A stretch of DNA of 33,136 nt from JAKAXS01 sp041940525 (GTDB lineage: Bacteria; Pseudomonadota; Alphaproteobacteria; Rhizobiales; Hyphomicrobiaceae): contig JBGTSB010000033.1 of the NCBI GenBank assembly GCA_041940525.1, forward strand, positions 1 to 33,136. Reading direction: 5' to 3'. Under the pieces are notes generated by a model. That model was given only the letters and a program-made list of their open reading frames with translations. It searched no databases and was not told where the DNA came from. Shown in pieces: positions 25,101-31,376 of the stretch; positions within the stretch are counted from its first letter, which is position 1; the number at the start of each line of letters is the position of its first letter. Position numbers and translations under genes: made by a program.

Positions 25101-26117
25101 CAGCCCCGCCACGCTCCAGCTGATCGGGGTGGTCTTCTTGTTGCGTAACTCTACGCCGGGCAAGAGCTGGCAGTTGCCAGCACGCAGATCCGTGCCAAAC
25201 CAACTGACGATGAGAGATACCGACGAGGCGTTGGGCAGCTCGATGTCCATCTGATCGAGCGCAGCACTCCAGTCCGCCGTTCCCTGCCGTGTATGGACGT
25301 TGAGGTTCTCGGTGTTGCCGGGGCCCAACAGATGTTGAACGGGCTGGGTCGCATAGACGAACTCTCCCGAGCCCGGGATCATCACAACGCTCTTGACCTT
25401 TTCACGCAAGGGATCGAGTGCGCGTGACAGTTCGAACGACAGCTGCGGTATGCGGTTTCCATAAGCCGCCAGCGGCATGTTTTCGAAAACGATGTAAGCT
25501 GTACCGCGATAGGCCGGGGCCAGCCCGGCACCCTCGACCGCGGAAATGAGGCTATCTGGGTCTTGCGTCTCCGTGCCCTCGTAGAAACGATACGTCAGGT
25601 TGGCGAGACTGATCTCCTTGTTGTCCGCCCAGACCCGGCCCAAACCGCTGACTGGACCCTCCGAGAGGGCCACGGCGAAGCTGGCGTAGTAGCGATATTC
25701 GATCGTCGTTGTTGTCGTCGTGGCACCGCCTCCTCCGCCGCCACCTCCGCCGAGCGAGCCCTTGCCGCCGCCTCCACCGCCGCCGCCAGTCGTCTGCGTA
25801 TGCTTGATGACGCGCTCTTGGATGCCCGACGTCCAGATGACCTGTCCGCCGGTGCGCACGCGCCCGTAAATGCGTGGGATCGGTGCGCCTTCGGTCGAAG
25901 CCGTAACATGTAGGTCAGTCAGGCGTGGGCCTTCGACAGTGCGGTTCTTGCCAGTGCCTCCGCCAAACAGGCGCTCGTCGACGTACGCTCCCGCGAGCGC
26001 TCCGACTTGCGCGCCGATAGCGGCGCCCGACAGCGTAGTCCCTAGAACCGATACGCCCGCTGGCAGCAAGGCGCCACCGACAGCAGAGCCAGCAACCGCG
26101 AGTGCGAGAGTAGCCAT
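22113..26117 (-). CDS. GTA host-specificity / tail-tip protein (RcGTA gene 15 homologue)
   Basis: A 1334-residue tail-tip protein, the largest gene of the cluster, close to the ~1300 residues of RcGTA gp15. The N-terminus (MATLALAVAGSAVGGALLP to LAGAYVDERLFGG) is a glycine-rich hydrophobic stretch typical of the family. A GTA TIM-barrel domain is recognisable in the middle (roughly 400-700; for example SIDAIGIDIYWPLADWRDG), followed by a Phage-tail_3-like domain and a C-terminal region. It should form the tail spike that contacts the recipient envelope. Residues about 108-135 are a poly-Gly/poly-Thr linker. The ATG at 26117 is chosen because it overlaps the upstream stop as TAATG; the frame extends to 26168 only through the preceding gene. 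Confidence 0.93.
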   Translation of the reverse strand: MATLALAVAGSAVGGALLPAGVSVLGTTLSGAAIGAQVGALAGAYVDERLFGGGTGKNRTVEGPRLTDLHVTASTEGAPIPRIYGRVRTGGQVIWTSGIQERVIKHTQTTGGGGGGGGKGSLGGGGGGGGGATTTTTTIEYRYYASFAVALSEGPVSGLGRVWADNKEISLANLTYRFYEGTETQDPDSLISAVEGAGLAPAYRGTAYIVFENMPLAAYGNRIPQLSFELSRALDPLREKVKSVVMIPGSGEFVYATQPVQHLLGPGNTENLNVHTRQGTADWSAALDQMDIELPNASSVSLIVSWFGTDLRAGNCQLLPGVELRNKKTTPISWSVAGLTRANALVTSRNDGRAAYGGTPSDQTVVAAMQDLKARGKAVTLTPFILMDVPHGNALPDPYSDSAAQPAYPWRGRITCYPGPGRPGTPDKTSAAASQIANFVGTCTPAHFQLSGSTVRYSGPSEWTLRRMVLHMAYLAKAAGGVDTFVLSSELRGLSQVRSAEGTFPFVAALTALANDVKSVLGAGTKVTYAADWSEYFGYQPPDGSGDVYFHLDPLWASPSIDAIGIDIYWPLADWRDGVNHIDYHDGTRSIYDLDYLRGNLQAGEGYDWYYASEADRLAQLRSPITDGTGKPWIYRYKDIKSWWLNQHYDRPAGIENETPTAWVPQSKPFWFMEIGSAAVDKSANQPNVFVDPKSSESTLPHFSTGARDDFIQRRYIRAFIEGFDPASPNYVDGINPASNVYAGRMVDTGRIFVYAWDARPYPAFPYDRELWADGENWRFGHWLNGRLTGIPLNAAVAAILDDFGFEHYDTDAINGMVPGFVIDRVMSARDAMQPLELAYFFDALESGGKVVLRHRGGEPSVRSFTLDELVEVKPERPLLTLTRGQETDLPASAKVSFVRSDGEYRKAVAEARRLAGASGRIAQAELPLVLESERAGAIAESWLYEAWSARERASFALPPSALALEPGDVVTVRNEELDNLILIGEVGDHGARDIEGRSIDPSVYAAVTVPARAAEASAPVTTGKPEFEFLDLPLLRGSERPEQGYVAAAKEPWPGSIAVFGSPTETGYSLKGLAGFASVLGETLTTFPSGPAGVIDKATRIEVEIGAGELTSATRSNLLAGSNSAAVVDENGEWEIFQFETAELVGERTYALSGLLRGQAGTESVMRAAGTRPVGSRIVFISEALSPVDISIGEIRLPLNWRVGPAAFDIGHQDYATRSHTFRGIGFRPYAPVHLRGRRDSGDLQISWIRRTRIGGDNWELPEVPLGEDEESYEVDVLNGANVVRTLKSTTPSVDYTLAQQTEDFGGPQASVSVAVYQISGIFGRGSAARAVL

Positions 26118-26572
26118 TAGCGTTGTGTCCCAGGAAATGAAAATGCGCCGGCGAGGTGGCGGCGCCACCAGGCGCTGTATCTGACTTCAGCCGTGGCATG
26201 GCCTTCGGCTGCGTGAACCATCTGCCCTGCGGCGGTTAGAATGGCGGAGTGCTTGGCGGGCACGCCGCCCCGCCAACGAAAAATCACGACGTCGCCCGCG
26301 GCCGCGTCGTCAGGATCAATTTGAGTGAGATGGCGGCGGGCGCCTTCGAGCATCGTTTCAATTCCGCTCGCCTCCGCCCAATCGCGCGTGTAAGGCGGCG
26401 GGTTTTCCGCCGCAACGCCGTACAGTTCCACGTAGACGCCGCGTACGAGTCCCAGGCAGTCGGTGCCCACACCCTTGAGGCTGGCTTGATGATGATACGG
26501 CGTGCCGATCCAAGATCGCGCAATCGCCACGACCTTGCCCCGCGAATGCGACGTCAGGTTCACTGATTTCAT
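26117..26572 (-). CDS. GTA NlpC/P60 cell-wall peptidase (gene 14 homologue)
   Basis: A 151-residue NlpC/P60 cysteine peptidase of the phage/GTA tail type (TIGR02219). Catalytic residues are Cys39 in GVGTDCLGLVRGV, His108 in AKHSAI and probably His120 in MVHAAE. It is carried in the tail tip and probably opens recipient peptidoglycan during DNA delivery. It lies 7 nt after the hub gene. Its TAA stop shares one base with the ATG of the host-specificity gene. Confidence 0.94.
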   Translation of the reverse strand: MKSVNLTSHSRGKVVAIARSWIGTPYHHQASLKGVGTDCLGLVRGVYVELYGVAAENPPPYTRDWAEASGIETMLEGARRHLTQIDPDDAAAGDVVIFRWRGGVPAKHSAILTAAGQMVHAAEGHATAEVRYSAWWRRHLAGAFSFPGTQR

Positions 26573-26579
26573 TCCAACT

Positions 26580-27452
26580 CTAGTTTGCTGAGCGGCCGGG
26601 GCGGGATATGGCCATGACGAAGTCGTTCCCCGGCATGTGCGGAAATCCGCGAAAATTGCCGGTGTTGGAAAACTTGGCGCGGCATGTCTCCAACGCCTTG
26701 TCGCAGCCCGCCGTGATGGTGAACGTCTGTGCGGGCATGACCGGCTGGCGAATGGCCTGCCACAGCTCGAGCGTTACGAGCTCGCCCGATTTGCGGTGCG
26801 ACTTGACCTCAATGGCCTGATTCAAAGCAGAGCCAGACGTGAAGACGACCAGTCCGCGAGTAAACCAATCGGACTCGAACGCTGCCAATCCAGTCACTGA
26901 GAAGGACCGGTCGCTGTAAACCTCCAGCACCGAGGCTGAGGCTTTGAACGCGGCTTGCGCCAGGTTCACGGTGCAGCGGTGGTCTCCCAAGTCCGCGTCG
27001 CAGGCGTACTGAAACAAGCGGCCCTTCGGCTGTTGCAAGTAGTGCGACAAGCCCCGCACTTCCGCGGAGAATGCTTTCCCAGCCCGGCTAACTTCACCCA
27101 GAGTGCCAGTGCGCATCAAGACACGCTGCTCGACGTCCTGCCAATTGACGCGGAAAATTTCGATCTTGGCGTCGTCGTAGATTCCAGCTCGCAGGTCCGC
27201 TTCGTCCAAACGATCAGAAGAGATGGCTCCCGTCACCTCGACGTTGTCAACGCCGAAGCCAAGCTGATCTTTCATCTCACTCGCGGTAAACCCTGATGCG
27301 GCTTCGAACGCCGTACCGTCAAACGTCAACGGCCGGTCGTGATCGGTGAACCCCAGCTGCCCGCCGTCGCGCCGGGTCAAGCGCCAGCACCAGCACAAAG
27401 TCGTCGTGCCGGACTGGATATGCGCGTTCAACAGAGGCGGCAGCGTCTTCAT
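26580..27452 (-). CDS. GTA hub protein, DUF2163 family (gene 13 homologue), with four candidate Fe-S cysteines
   Basis: A 290-residue protein of the TIGR02218/DUF2163 family, the baseplate hub of RcGTA-type tails. Four cysteines stand at 151, 160, 250 and 257 (YACDADLGDHRC and GCDKALETC). Their spacing (C-x8-C, then C-x6-C) equals that of the four cysteines that bind an iron-sulfur cluster in lambda tail protein L, and a cluster was also reported in the RcGTA hub. Cys20 and Cys22 near the N-terminus are extra. The protein joins the distal tail ring to the tail-tip protein. Its start overlaps the distal-tail gene by 4 nt. Confidence 0.92.
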   Translation of the reverse strand: MKTLPPLLNAHIQSGTTTLCWCWRLTRRDGGQLGFTDHDRPLTFDGTAFEAASGFTASEMKDQLGFGVDNVEVTGAISSDRLDEADLRAGIYDDAKIEIFRVNWQDVEQRVLMRTGTLGEVSRAGKAFSAEVRGLSHYLQQPKGRLFQYACDADLGDHRCTVNLAQAAFKASASVLEVYSDRSFSVTGLAAFESDWFTRGLVVFTSGSALNQAIEVKSHRKSGELVTLELWQAIRQPVMPAQTFTITAGCDKALETCRAKFSNTGNFRGFPHMPGNDFVMAISRPGRSAN

Positions 27453-28087
27453 AGGCGCACCTCGACGATTGGGATTTGCGGAATGGCGCCGTGGTTAAAG
27501 CCGGACACACTGACCTCAAGCCTGTCGGTTTCAAAGCGGACTGGTACGTCGAATTCGAACCCGGCGGTGATGATCACGTCGTTGCCTGGCACGTAACCTG
27601 GTTTGATTGCGATCTGCCCGTTCGCCGTGTTGATCGTGTAGTGCTCGGGCGTTGACAGCTCTTGACCATCAACAGCGATACGAACCGTTCCGCTGACTGG
27701 TTTGGCGATCGTCCTCACGTACGGCGCGTACGCGCTGCCATACTGCTTGATCAGTTGGAAGGTACTCGTGGTTCCGTCACCGATACCGATTTGAGCATCA
27801 GTGGCGGCCGGCACCTGGCCAGGCGGACACGATTTCCAATCGGTATGATCGCGCCAGCGGAAGGCATGCAGCCGCCCGCGCCGTTCTTCGAAAAAAGCGA
27901 TGACGGCGTACAGGTCATCAAGCGAACGGACACCGTATCCCGCGTTGTAGGACCGGCGCGAGTCCGCCCAGCGGCTGTTGCGTTCCTCATGACCAGACCC
28001 CAGGACAACGACATCGGTGCGCCGCTCAGGGCCACCGGATGCGCCGCGCGAGATCGCTGTTGGGAATCGTATTTCGTGAAATGCCAT
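27449..28087 (-). CDS. GTA distal tail protein, DUF2460 family (gene 12 homologue)
   Basis: A 212-residue protein of the TIGR02217/DUF2460 family. Recognisable segments are the N-terminal FHEIRFPTAISRGASGGPER, the middle LDDLYAVIAFFEERRGRLHAFRWRDHTDWK, and a C-terminal beta-rich domain ending FNHGAIPQIPIVEVRL. In RcGTA this protein forms the distal tail ring linking tail tube and hub. The gene lies 16 nt after the tape-measure gene and overlaps the hub gene by 4 nt. Confidence 0.93.
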   Translation of the reverse strand: MAFHEIRFPTAISRGASGGPERRTDVVVLGSGHEERNSRWADSRRSYNAGYGVRSLDDLYAVIAFFEERRGRLHAFRWRDHTDWKSCPPGQVPAATDAQIGIGDGTTSTFQLIKQYGSAYAPYVRTIAKPVSGTVRIAVDGQELSTPEHYTINTANGQIAIKPGYVPGNDVIITAGFEFDVPVRFETDRLEVSVSGFNHGAIPQIPIVEVRL

Positions 28088-28103
28088 ACTGGCGACCTAT
28101 GGC

Positions 28104-28718
28104 TTAGAGATTGCGCTGACCGAGCGAGACCGCACGCGCCAACATGGCAGCGAGCTGCGTTTCGGACCGGCGGAAACTGTCGGCGTCTGGTGTTGAGACA
28201 TTGAACGTTACGTTGACGCCGCCGGCCTTGCCTTGCATGGCAACGCCTAACCGGCCGTCCGGCCCACGCTGTAGCGGCATGATCGCTTCAGGGCCGCGCT
28301 CTCCGGCAAGGCCAAGCATGCCGCCAGCCATCGGAAACGTAACGGGACTTTGAATGACACCGCCTTGGGCAAAAGGAACGGGAAGCCCGCGCTGGATGGC
28401 TCCCCCCTTGGCGAAGGGCAGCAGGCCCTGGAACAATTTGCCGAGACTGTTGCCGAGACCTTGCTCTAGCGGCTTCAGTGCCGATGACAGGACCATCTTG
28501 GAAAGCTGCAGCGCCAAGCCGCGCAGCGTGTCACCAAGATTTTTCCCGCGGACAACGACATCCTGAAAAGATTGAGACAAGCTCGATGCAAAGCGCTTTC
28601 CGATGCTCTCCGCTTCGCCGTAAGCTTTTTTCAAGGCTGTCGTATCAGCCTTGAAGGAAAAGATGGCTTCGAATGGCTGCGCGACAAGTTGCTGGAGCGC
28701 CGAGAATATGTCTGTCAT
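28104..28718 (-). CDS. GTA tail tape measure protein (gene 11 homologue)
   Basis: A 204-residue, mostly helical protein. Its N-terminal half (FKADTTALKKAYGEAESIGK) resembles phage tape measures. The C-terminal half carries the repeated small/Gly-rich motifs FAKGGAI and FAQGGVIQSP and the AGERGPEAIMPL segment typical of tail tape measure C-termini. It sets tail length and is expelled during DNA injection. It is very short compared with phage tape measures (often over 700 residues) but close to the RcGTA version, consistent with a short-tailed GTA particle. Its start overlaps the second chaperone gene by 4 nt. Confidence 0.9.
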   Translation of the reverse strand: MTDIFSALQQLVAQPFEAIFSFKADTTALKKAYGEAESIGKRFASSLSQSFQDVVVRGKNLGDTLRGLALQLSKMVLSSALKPLEQGLGNSLGKLFQGLLPFAKGGAIQRGLPVPFAQGGVIQSPVTFPMAGGMLGLAGERGPEAIMPLQRGPDGRLGVAMQGKAGGVNVTFNVSTPDADSFRRSETQLAAMLARAVSLGQRNL

Positions 28719-28900
28719 TGCGCCATTTCTCCTGTATCTGGATGAAGGCTAAGCAGGCGATTGAAATCAGCCCGGCTGGGCGGATCGGCCGGCAGGGTGC
28801 CGCCGCTTCTGCCGCGGATGGCCGCCTCCAGTTCCTTCAGCGTGAGCGACCAGAACGTGGCCGGTGATAGCTGCAAAAGGCCGAAGCCGATGGCCATCAC
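28715..28900 (-). CDS. GTA second tail-assembly chaperone (rcc01693-like, gene 10.1), probably expressed by -1 frameshift
   Basis: A 61-residue frame with the family core AIGFGLLQLSPATFWSLT followed by LKELEAAIRG (TIGR02216/Phage_TAC_6). With the product of the preceding gene it should chaperone tape-measure and tail-tube assembly, as lambda G and GT do. Only weak starts are available: GTG 28900 and ATG 28897, the latter overlapping the upstream TGA as TGATG. The frame continues open upstream without a start codon and encodes PFPWED immediately before. From memory, related proteins carry an FPW(E/D) segment at this point. A slippery heptamer 12 nt upstream of the GTG shifts ribosomes into exactly this frame. 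The main product may therefore be a ~184-residue fusion. It overlaps the tape measure by 4 nt. Confidence 0.85.
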   Translation of the reverse strand: MMAIGFGLLQLSPATFWSLTLKELEAAIRGRSGGTLPADPPSRADFNRLLSLHPDTGEMAQ

Positions 28901-29268
28901 GTCTTCCCAGGGAAAGGGACGATGCCACTGTCGTCCTCCTTCTTGGCTGAAGCTTCCTGGCGCGTTCCGAACGTTGCCGCCAATAGCCGTGCGACGATGT
29001 CGACAAATCCGGCGACGCCATTCTCGGTGCGCATCTGGCTGACATCGTCATCGGAGATCTCGTAGCCTGCGCCCCGCAACCCTGCGCCGATGATCGCCCG
29101 CACCTCACGCGCCGCGATGCGGCCTTTCTCGAACCGGCTTGCCAAATCCAAGAGGTCGGTTGCGCCAAATGCCGTTTCGAGATCGGCCAGGGCTCCTAGC
29201 GTTAGACAGAGCCTGAATGACTTGCCATCCAGTTCAGCGTCGATTTCGCCGCGATGTTTGTTCGCCAT
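28897..29268 (-). CDS. GTA tail-assembly chaperone (gene 10 homologue)
   Basis: A 123-residue protein of the gene transfer agent/Phage_TAC_11 (DUF3356) family. It starts MANKHRGEIDAELDGKSFRL and contains LTLGALADLETAFGATDL and VRAIIGAGLRGAGYEIS, typical of the family. It corresponds to lambda gpG, a cytoplasmic assembly factor not found in finished particles. It starts 9 nt after the tail-tube gene. The last codons (GTC CCT TTC CCT) hold a -1 slippery sequence, so some ribosomes may leave before the TGA at 28897-28899 and continue into the next gene. Confidence 0.9.
   Translation of the reverse strand: MANKHRGEIDAELDGKSFRLCLTLGALADLETAFGATDLLDLASRFEKGRIAAREVRAIIGAGLRGAGYEISDDDVSQMRTENGVAGFVDIVARLLAATFGTRQEASAKKEDDSGIVPFPGKT
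28912..28918 (-). other. Candidate programmed -1 frameshift site CCCTTTC
   Basis: In the frame of the first chaperone the heptamer reads C_CCT_TTC, the canonical X_XXY_YYZ form. Slipping back one base after Phe119 gives CCC TGG GAA GAC GTG ATG, that is Pro-Trp-Glu-Asp followed by the second chaperone with no stop between. The zero frame ends four codons later at TGA. A short GGCC-loop-GGCC stem lies about 17 nt downstream; no stronger stimulatory structure was found by eye. Confidence 0.6.
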
Positions 29269-29277
29269 CTCGTCCCC

Positions 29278-29691
29278 TTATGCTGCTGTGAAAGTCAGAG
29301 CGCCGGCTGAGTCCATGGAGATGTCGAAAGCGATCTCCCCATCATGCCGGCCGCTCAGTTCGAACGCTGTGATTTGGAAAGGTCCTTGCACCGTTCCGAA
29401 GTCCGGGATGACCGCTTGCCAATCGCGGATCGTGCCGTCGAAGACGTAACTGCGCACGAGTTCGTCGGATGCTTCATCCTTGAAGATTCCCGCGCCAGCC
29501 AGGCGTGCGCTGCGTACGCCCGCGCCGGCCAAAAGTTCGCGCCATGCGCCGATGCTTTCTTGATGGGTCACATCGACCACTTCCGCGTTGAACGAGAGCG
29601 TTCGCGTTCGCAACCCGGCAATGGTGGTGAACACACCCGCACCGGTACTGTCGACCTTCAAGAGAAGGTCCTTGCCTTTCTGAGCTGCCAT
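29278..29691 (-). CDS. GTA major tail (tube) protein (gene 9 homologue)
   Basis: A 137-residue protein of the phage major tail TP901-1/RcGTA gp9 family. It begins MAAQKGKDLLLKVDSTGAG and contains FTTIAGLRTRTLSFNAEVVD, VTHQESIGAWRELL and the C-terminal EIAFDISMDSAGALTFTAA. It stacks in rings to form the tail tube. The frame is open back to 29751. ATG 29691 is chosen because the protein then begins with the family N-terminus and equals the RcGTA length I recall; GAGA lies just upstream. The 95-nt gap before it holds a large hairpin. Confidence 0.93.
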   Translation of the reverse strand: MAAQKGKDLLLKVDSTGAGVFTTIAGLRTRTLSFNAEVVDVTHQESIGAWRELLAGAGVRSARLAGAGIFKDEASDELVRSYVFDGTIRDWQAVIPDFGTVQGPFQITAFELSGRHDGEIAFDISMDSAGALTFTAA

Positions 29692-29726
29692 TTGGATCTC
29701 TTGGTCTGATTGCAATGCTAACCGGT

Positions 29727-29775
29727 CCGGAGCAGCACCGCCTTTCGCCAAAGGCGATGCACGATGCCACTCCGG
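29727..29775 (-). repeat. Nested hairpin upstream of the tail-tube gene
   Basis: CGCCTTT (29739-29745) and AAAGGCG (29750-29756) form a tight stem with a 4-nt loop. It is extended by GCA/TGC with one mismatch, and flanked by outer arms CCGGAG (29727-29732) and CTCCGG (29770-29775). It fills most of the 95-nt gap between the tail-terminator and tail-tube genes, starting 11 nt past the tail-terminator stop. It could stabilise or process the mRNA, or terminate part of the transcription. Confidence 0.6.
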
Positions 29776-29786
29776 CCGTTTCTGTG

Positions 29787-30194
29787 TCAGGCTGGTTCAG
29801 TAACCGCCCGAAATCTTGCTGTCGCGCGATACTCGCCACCGCCTGCGGAACGCCGAACTTCGGAAAGCTCGTGCCGCAGGTTCACCAGCCGGTGGCCGTC
29901 CAAGGACAGACCGGCGTCGTTCAAGCGCTCGCGCAAAGCCGCGAGTATTTCGTGCGCTTGGCGATACCCCGAAGCGCCGGAGTAGACATTCAAGGTCAGC
30001 ACGTGTTCTTCGCCGGGCTCAGTTGCCGTCGACCAATCGCGGACCGAGGATGGACCGACTGTGATATAGGGTTCCGCGGCCGCCCTTGGCACGTGATCGT
30101 AAATGCGCGCGCCACCCAACAGCGTGGTCAGAGACGTATCTGTGATGAGGCTCTGATAGATCGCCTTCTGCAGCTCAAAACTCGCGCTCGGCAT
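29787..30194 (-). CDS. GTA tail terminator, DUF3168 family (gene 8 homologue)
   Basis: A 135-residue DUF3168 protein: FELQKAIYQSLITDTSLTTL, ARIYDHVPRAAAEPYITVG, a central VLTLNVYSGASGYRQAHEIL and a beta-rich end. In RcGTA the equivalent protein caps the tail tube where it joins the head. TAGGAGG lies just before the ATG; its first three bases are the stop codon of the small gene upstream, so termination and reinitiation are close-coupled. Confidence 0.92.
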   Translation of the reverse strand: MPSASFELQKAIYQSLITDTSLTTLLGGARIYDHVPRAAAEPYITVGPSSVRDWSTATEPGEEHVLTLNVYSGASGYRQAHEILAALRERLNDAGLSLDGHRLVNLRHELSEVRRSAGGGEYRATARFRAVTEPA

Positions 30195-30202
30195 GGGGCC
30201 TC

Positions 30203-30376
30203 CTAATTGTCATCACGCCGCATCTCTTCGTCTGAGAGCGCGCGCCGGCGATAGCCATCCCAAATCTCACGAAGCCGTTGGCGCAACAGGTCGGAGGCTT
30301 GCTGGCGCAGCTCTTCAGGGCTGCGTGGCGGACGCTTCATCGTGACGTGCGGTGTTATCTTGAAACCGTTCGTCAT
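30203..30376 (-). CDS. Uncharacterised 57-residue protein inside the GTA cluster
   Basis: A small, highly charged, probably helical protein: MTNGFKITPHVTMKRPPRSP, then a helix-like EELRQQASDLLRQRLREIW, then an acidic/basic tail ending EEMRRDDN. It has no signal peptide or membrane segment. ATG 30376 overlaps the stopper-gene stop by 4 nt (ATGA), and its own TAG merges into the Shine-Dalgarno of the tail-terminator gene, so it is embedded in the translational chain. I recognise no family, and I do not recall a gene at this position in RcGTA. It could be a head-tail joining or assembly factor, or a non-structural regulator. An earlier in-frame start at 30400 would overlap the stopper gene more and is less likely. 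Confidence 0.7.
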   Translation of the reverse strand: MTNGFKITPHVTMKRPPRSPEELRQQASDLLRQRLREIWDGYRRRALSDEEMRRDDN

Positions 30377-30699
30377 GGCGTTGTCTCCTCGACAAGGCAT
30401 CGCAACCAGGCGCCCGTTTCGAAAGGGTCCACCACGGTTCGGATTTGAAACACGCGTGTGCCCAGCGCGAAGCGCATTGCGCTGGTCACTGCGCCACGGT
30501 GGCGGATAAAGATCTCGTGCGTGATCTGTTGTTGCGGGCTTTCTCCAACCGGCTGATCACTTGCCGAGACCAGCCGCAAGGAAGCCCAGACTGCCGCGAC
30601 CGGTTGCCATGTCACCGCCGAGCCTCCGGCGCCATCCGCGGTCGAACCTGGTTCTTCTAGCTGCATCCGGTGGCGCAGCTGGCCAATCTTCATGCTCAT
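30373..30699 (-). CDS. GTA head-tail joining (stopper) protein (gene 7 homologue)
   Basis: A 108-residue phage head-tail adaptor (TIGR01563/PF05521-like): IGQLRHRMQLEEPGSTADG, TWQPVAAVWASLRLVSASD, HEIFIRHRGAVTSAMRF and FQIRTVVDPFETGAWLRCLV. These match the usual domain order of the family. It forms the ring that closes the capsid connector. It overlaps the connector gene by 4 nt upstream and the 57-residue gene by 4 nt downstream. Confidence 0.92.
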   Translation of the reverse strand: MSMKIGQLRHRMQLEEPGSTADGAGGSAVTWQPVAAVWASLRLVSASDQPVGESPQQQITHEIFIRHRGAVTSAMRFALGTRVFQIRTVVDPFETGAWLRCLVEETTP

Positions 30700-31271
30700 A
30701 GGCGCGGCACCTGGTAGGGCGTCAGCAGTTCGCCGACTGCCTTGGGAATGGCTGTGTCGCGCGGGCCCATCTGAAATGGATCACGATGCTCGTACCAGTG
30801 GGCGACGAGGCAGAGCAGTGCGTGGCGGATCGTCTGCGGCACGTCTTCGGGCGCGTCGCCGAAACCGGCGGTGAACGCGATCTCGATGCCGGCCTTCGCG
30901 CGCGTTGGCGATGGCCACTGGCCATGCACGGGGATCAACCGTGCCGGTCTTGAAGCCTTGTCCAGCCGATAACTGTTGCTGTCGATCGCCGAGACGTCTT
31001 CGCCGTGGCCCAACAATCGCACAGCGTCGATCGCTTGCACCGGTTGCAGTGGAAGCTCCACGACAGCTCTGCGCGGCCACCGGTCAAGAGAGGCTGTCCA
31101 GCTTTGTGTGATCAGAGCCATGCCCAGCGCCGCTTCGATATGCAGCCGCGAGGTCAAAATCAGCGAGGCGATGAGCACGTCTTCGCTCGCCGTGTCGATG
31201 CGCGCGTGCGCCTTTGCTTCGGAGACCGTCACGGGCTCCAAAGCAGGCCCGCTTGTTAATTGCAGAGCCAT
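30696..31271 (-). CDS. GTA head-tail connector/adaptor (gene 6 homologue)
   Basis: A 191-residue connector of the phage gp6-like/TIGR02215 type: LEPVTVSEAKAHARIDTASE, DVLIASLILTSRLHIEAAL, LPLQPVQAIDAVRLLG, EIAFTAGFGDAPEDVPQTIR and HALLCLVAHWYEHRDPF. In RcGTA the equivalent ring sits between portal and stopper. ATG 31271 (MALQLTSGPALEPVTV) is preferred over the in-frame ATG at 31313, because the intervening codons fall in a hairpin region and lack family similarity. It overlaps the stopper gene by 4 nt. Confidence 0.9.
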   Translation of the reverse strand: MALQLTSGPALEPVTVSEAKAHARIDTASEDVLIASLILTSRLHIEAALGMALITQSWTASLDRWPRRAVVELPLQPVQAIDAVRLLGHGEDVSAIDSNSYRLDKASRPARLIPVHGQWPSPTRAKAGIEIAFTAGFGDAPEDVPQTIRHALLCLVAHWYEHRDPFQMGPRDTAIPKAVGELLTPYQVPRL

Positions 31272-31302
31272 TGCTCGAGTCTTTCGTCTTGTATTGGAGA
31301 AG

Positions 31303-31344
31303 GGCGGGGCCATGCGGTGTTGGCGCCGGGATCATGGCCCCGCC
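31303..31344 (-). repeat. 12-bp perfect hairpin upstream of the connector gene
   Basis: GGCGGGGCCATG (31303-31314) and CATGGCCCCGCC (31333-31344) are exact reverse complements with an 18-nt GC-rich loop. It lies in the 133-nt gap between the capsid and connector genes. CTTCTCC follows on the minus strand; a long T-run is lacking. It may be a partial terminator or mRNA-stabilising element. Confidence 0.65.
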
Positions 31345-31348
31345 AGGG

Positions 31349-31376
31349 CCTCGCGGCAGGGGAGGAACCCGCGAGG
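31349..31376 (-). repeat. 8-bp hairpin just after the capsid gene
   Basis: CCTCGCGG (31349-31356) pairs with CCGCGAGG (31369-31376), loop 12 nt. It is 28 nt past the capsid stop and immediately precedes the larger hairpin at 31303-31344 in the transcript, making a tandem pair. Confidence 0.6.
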
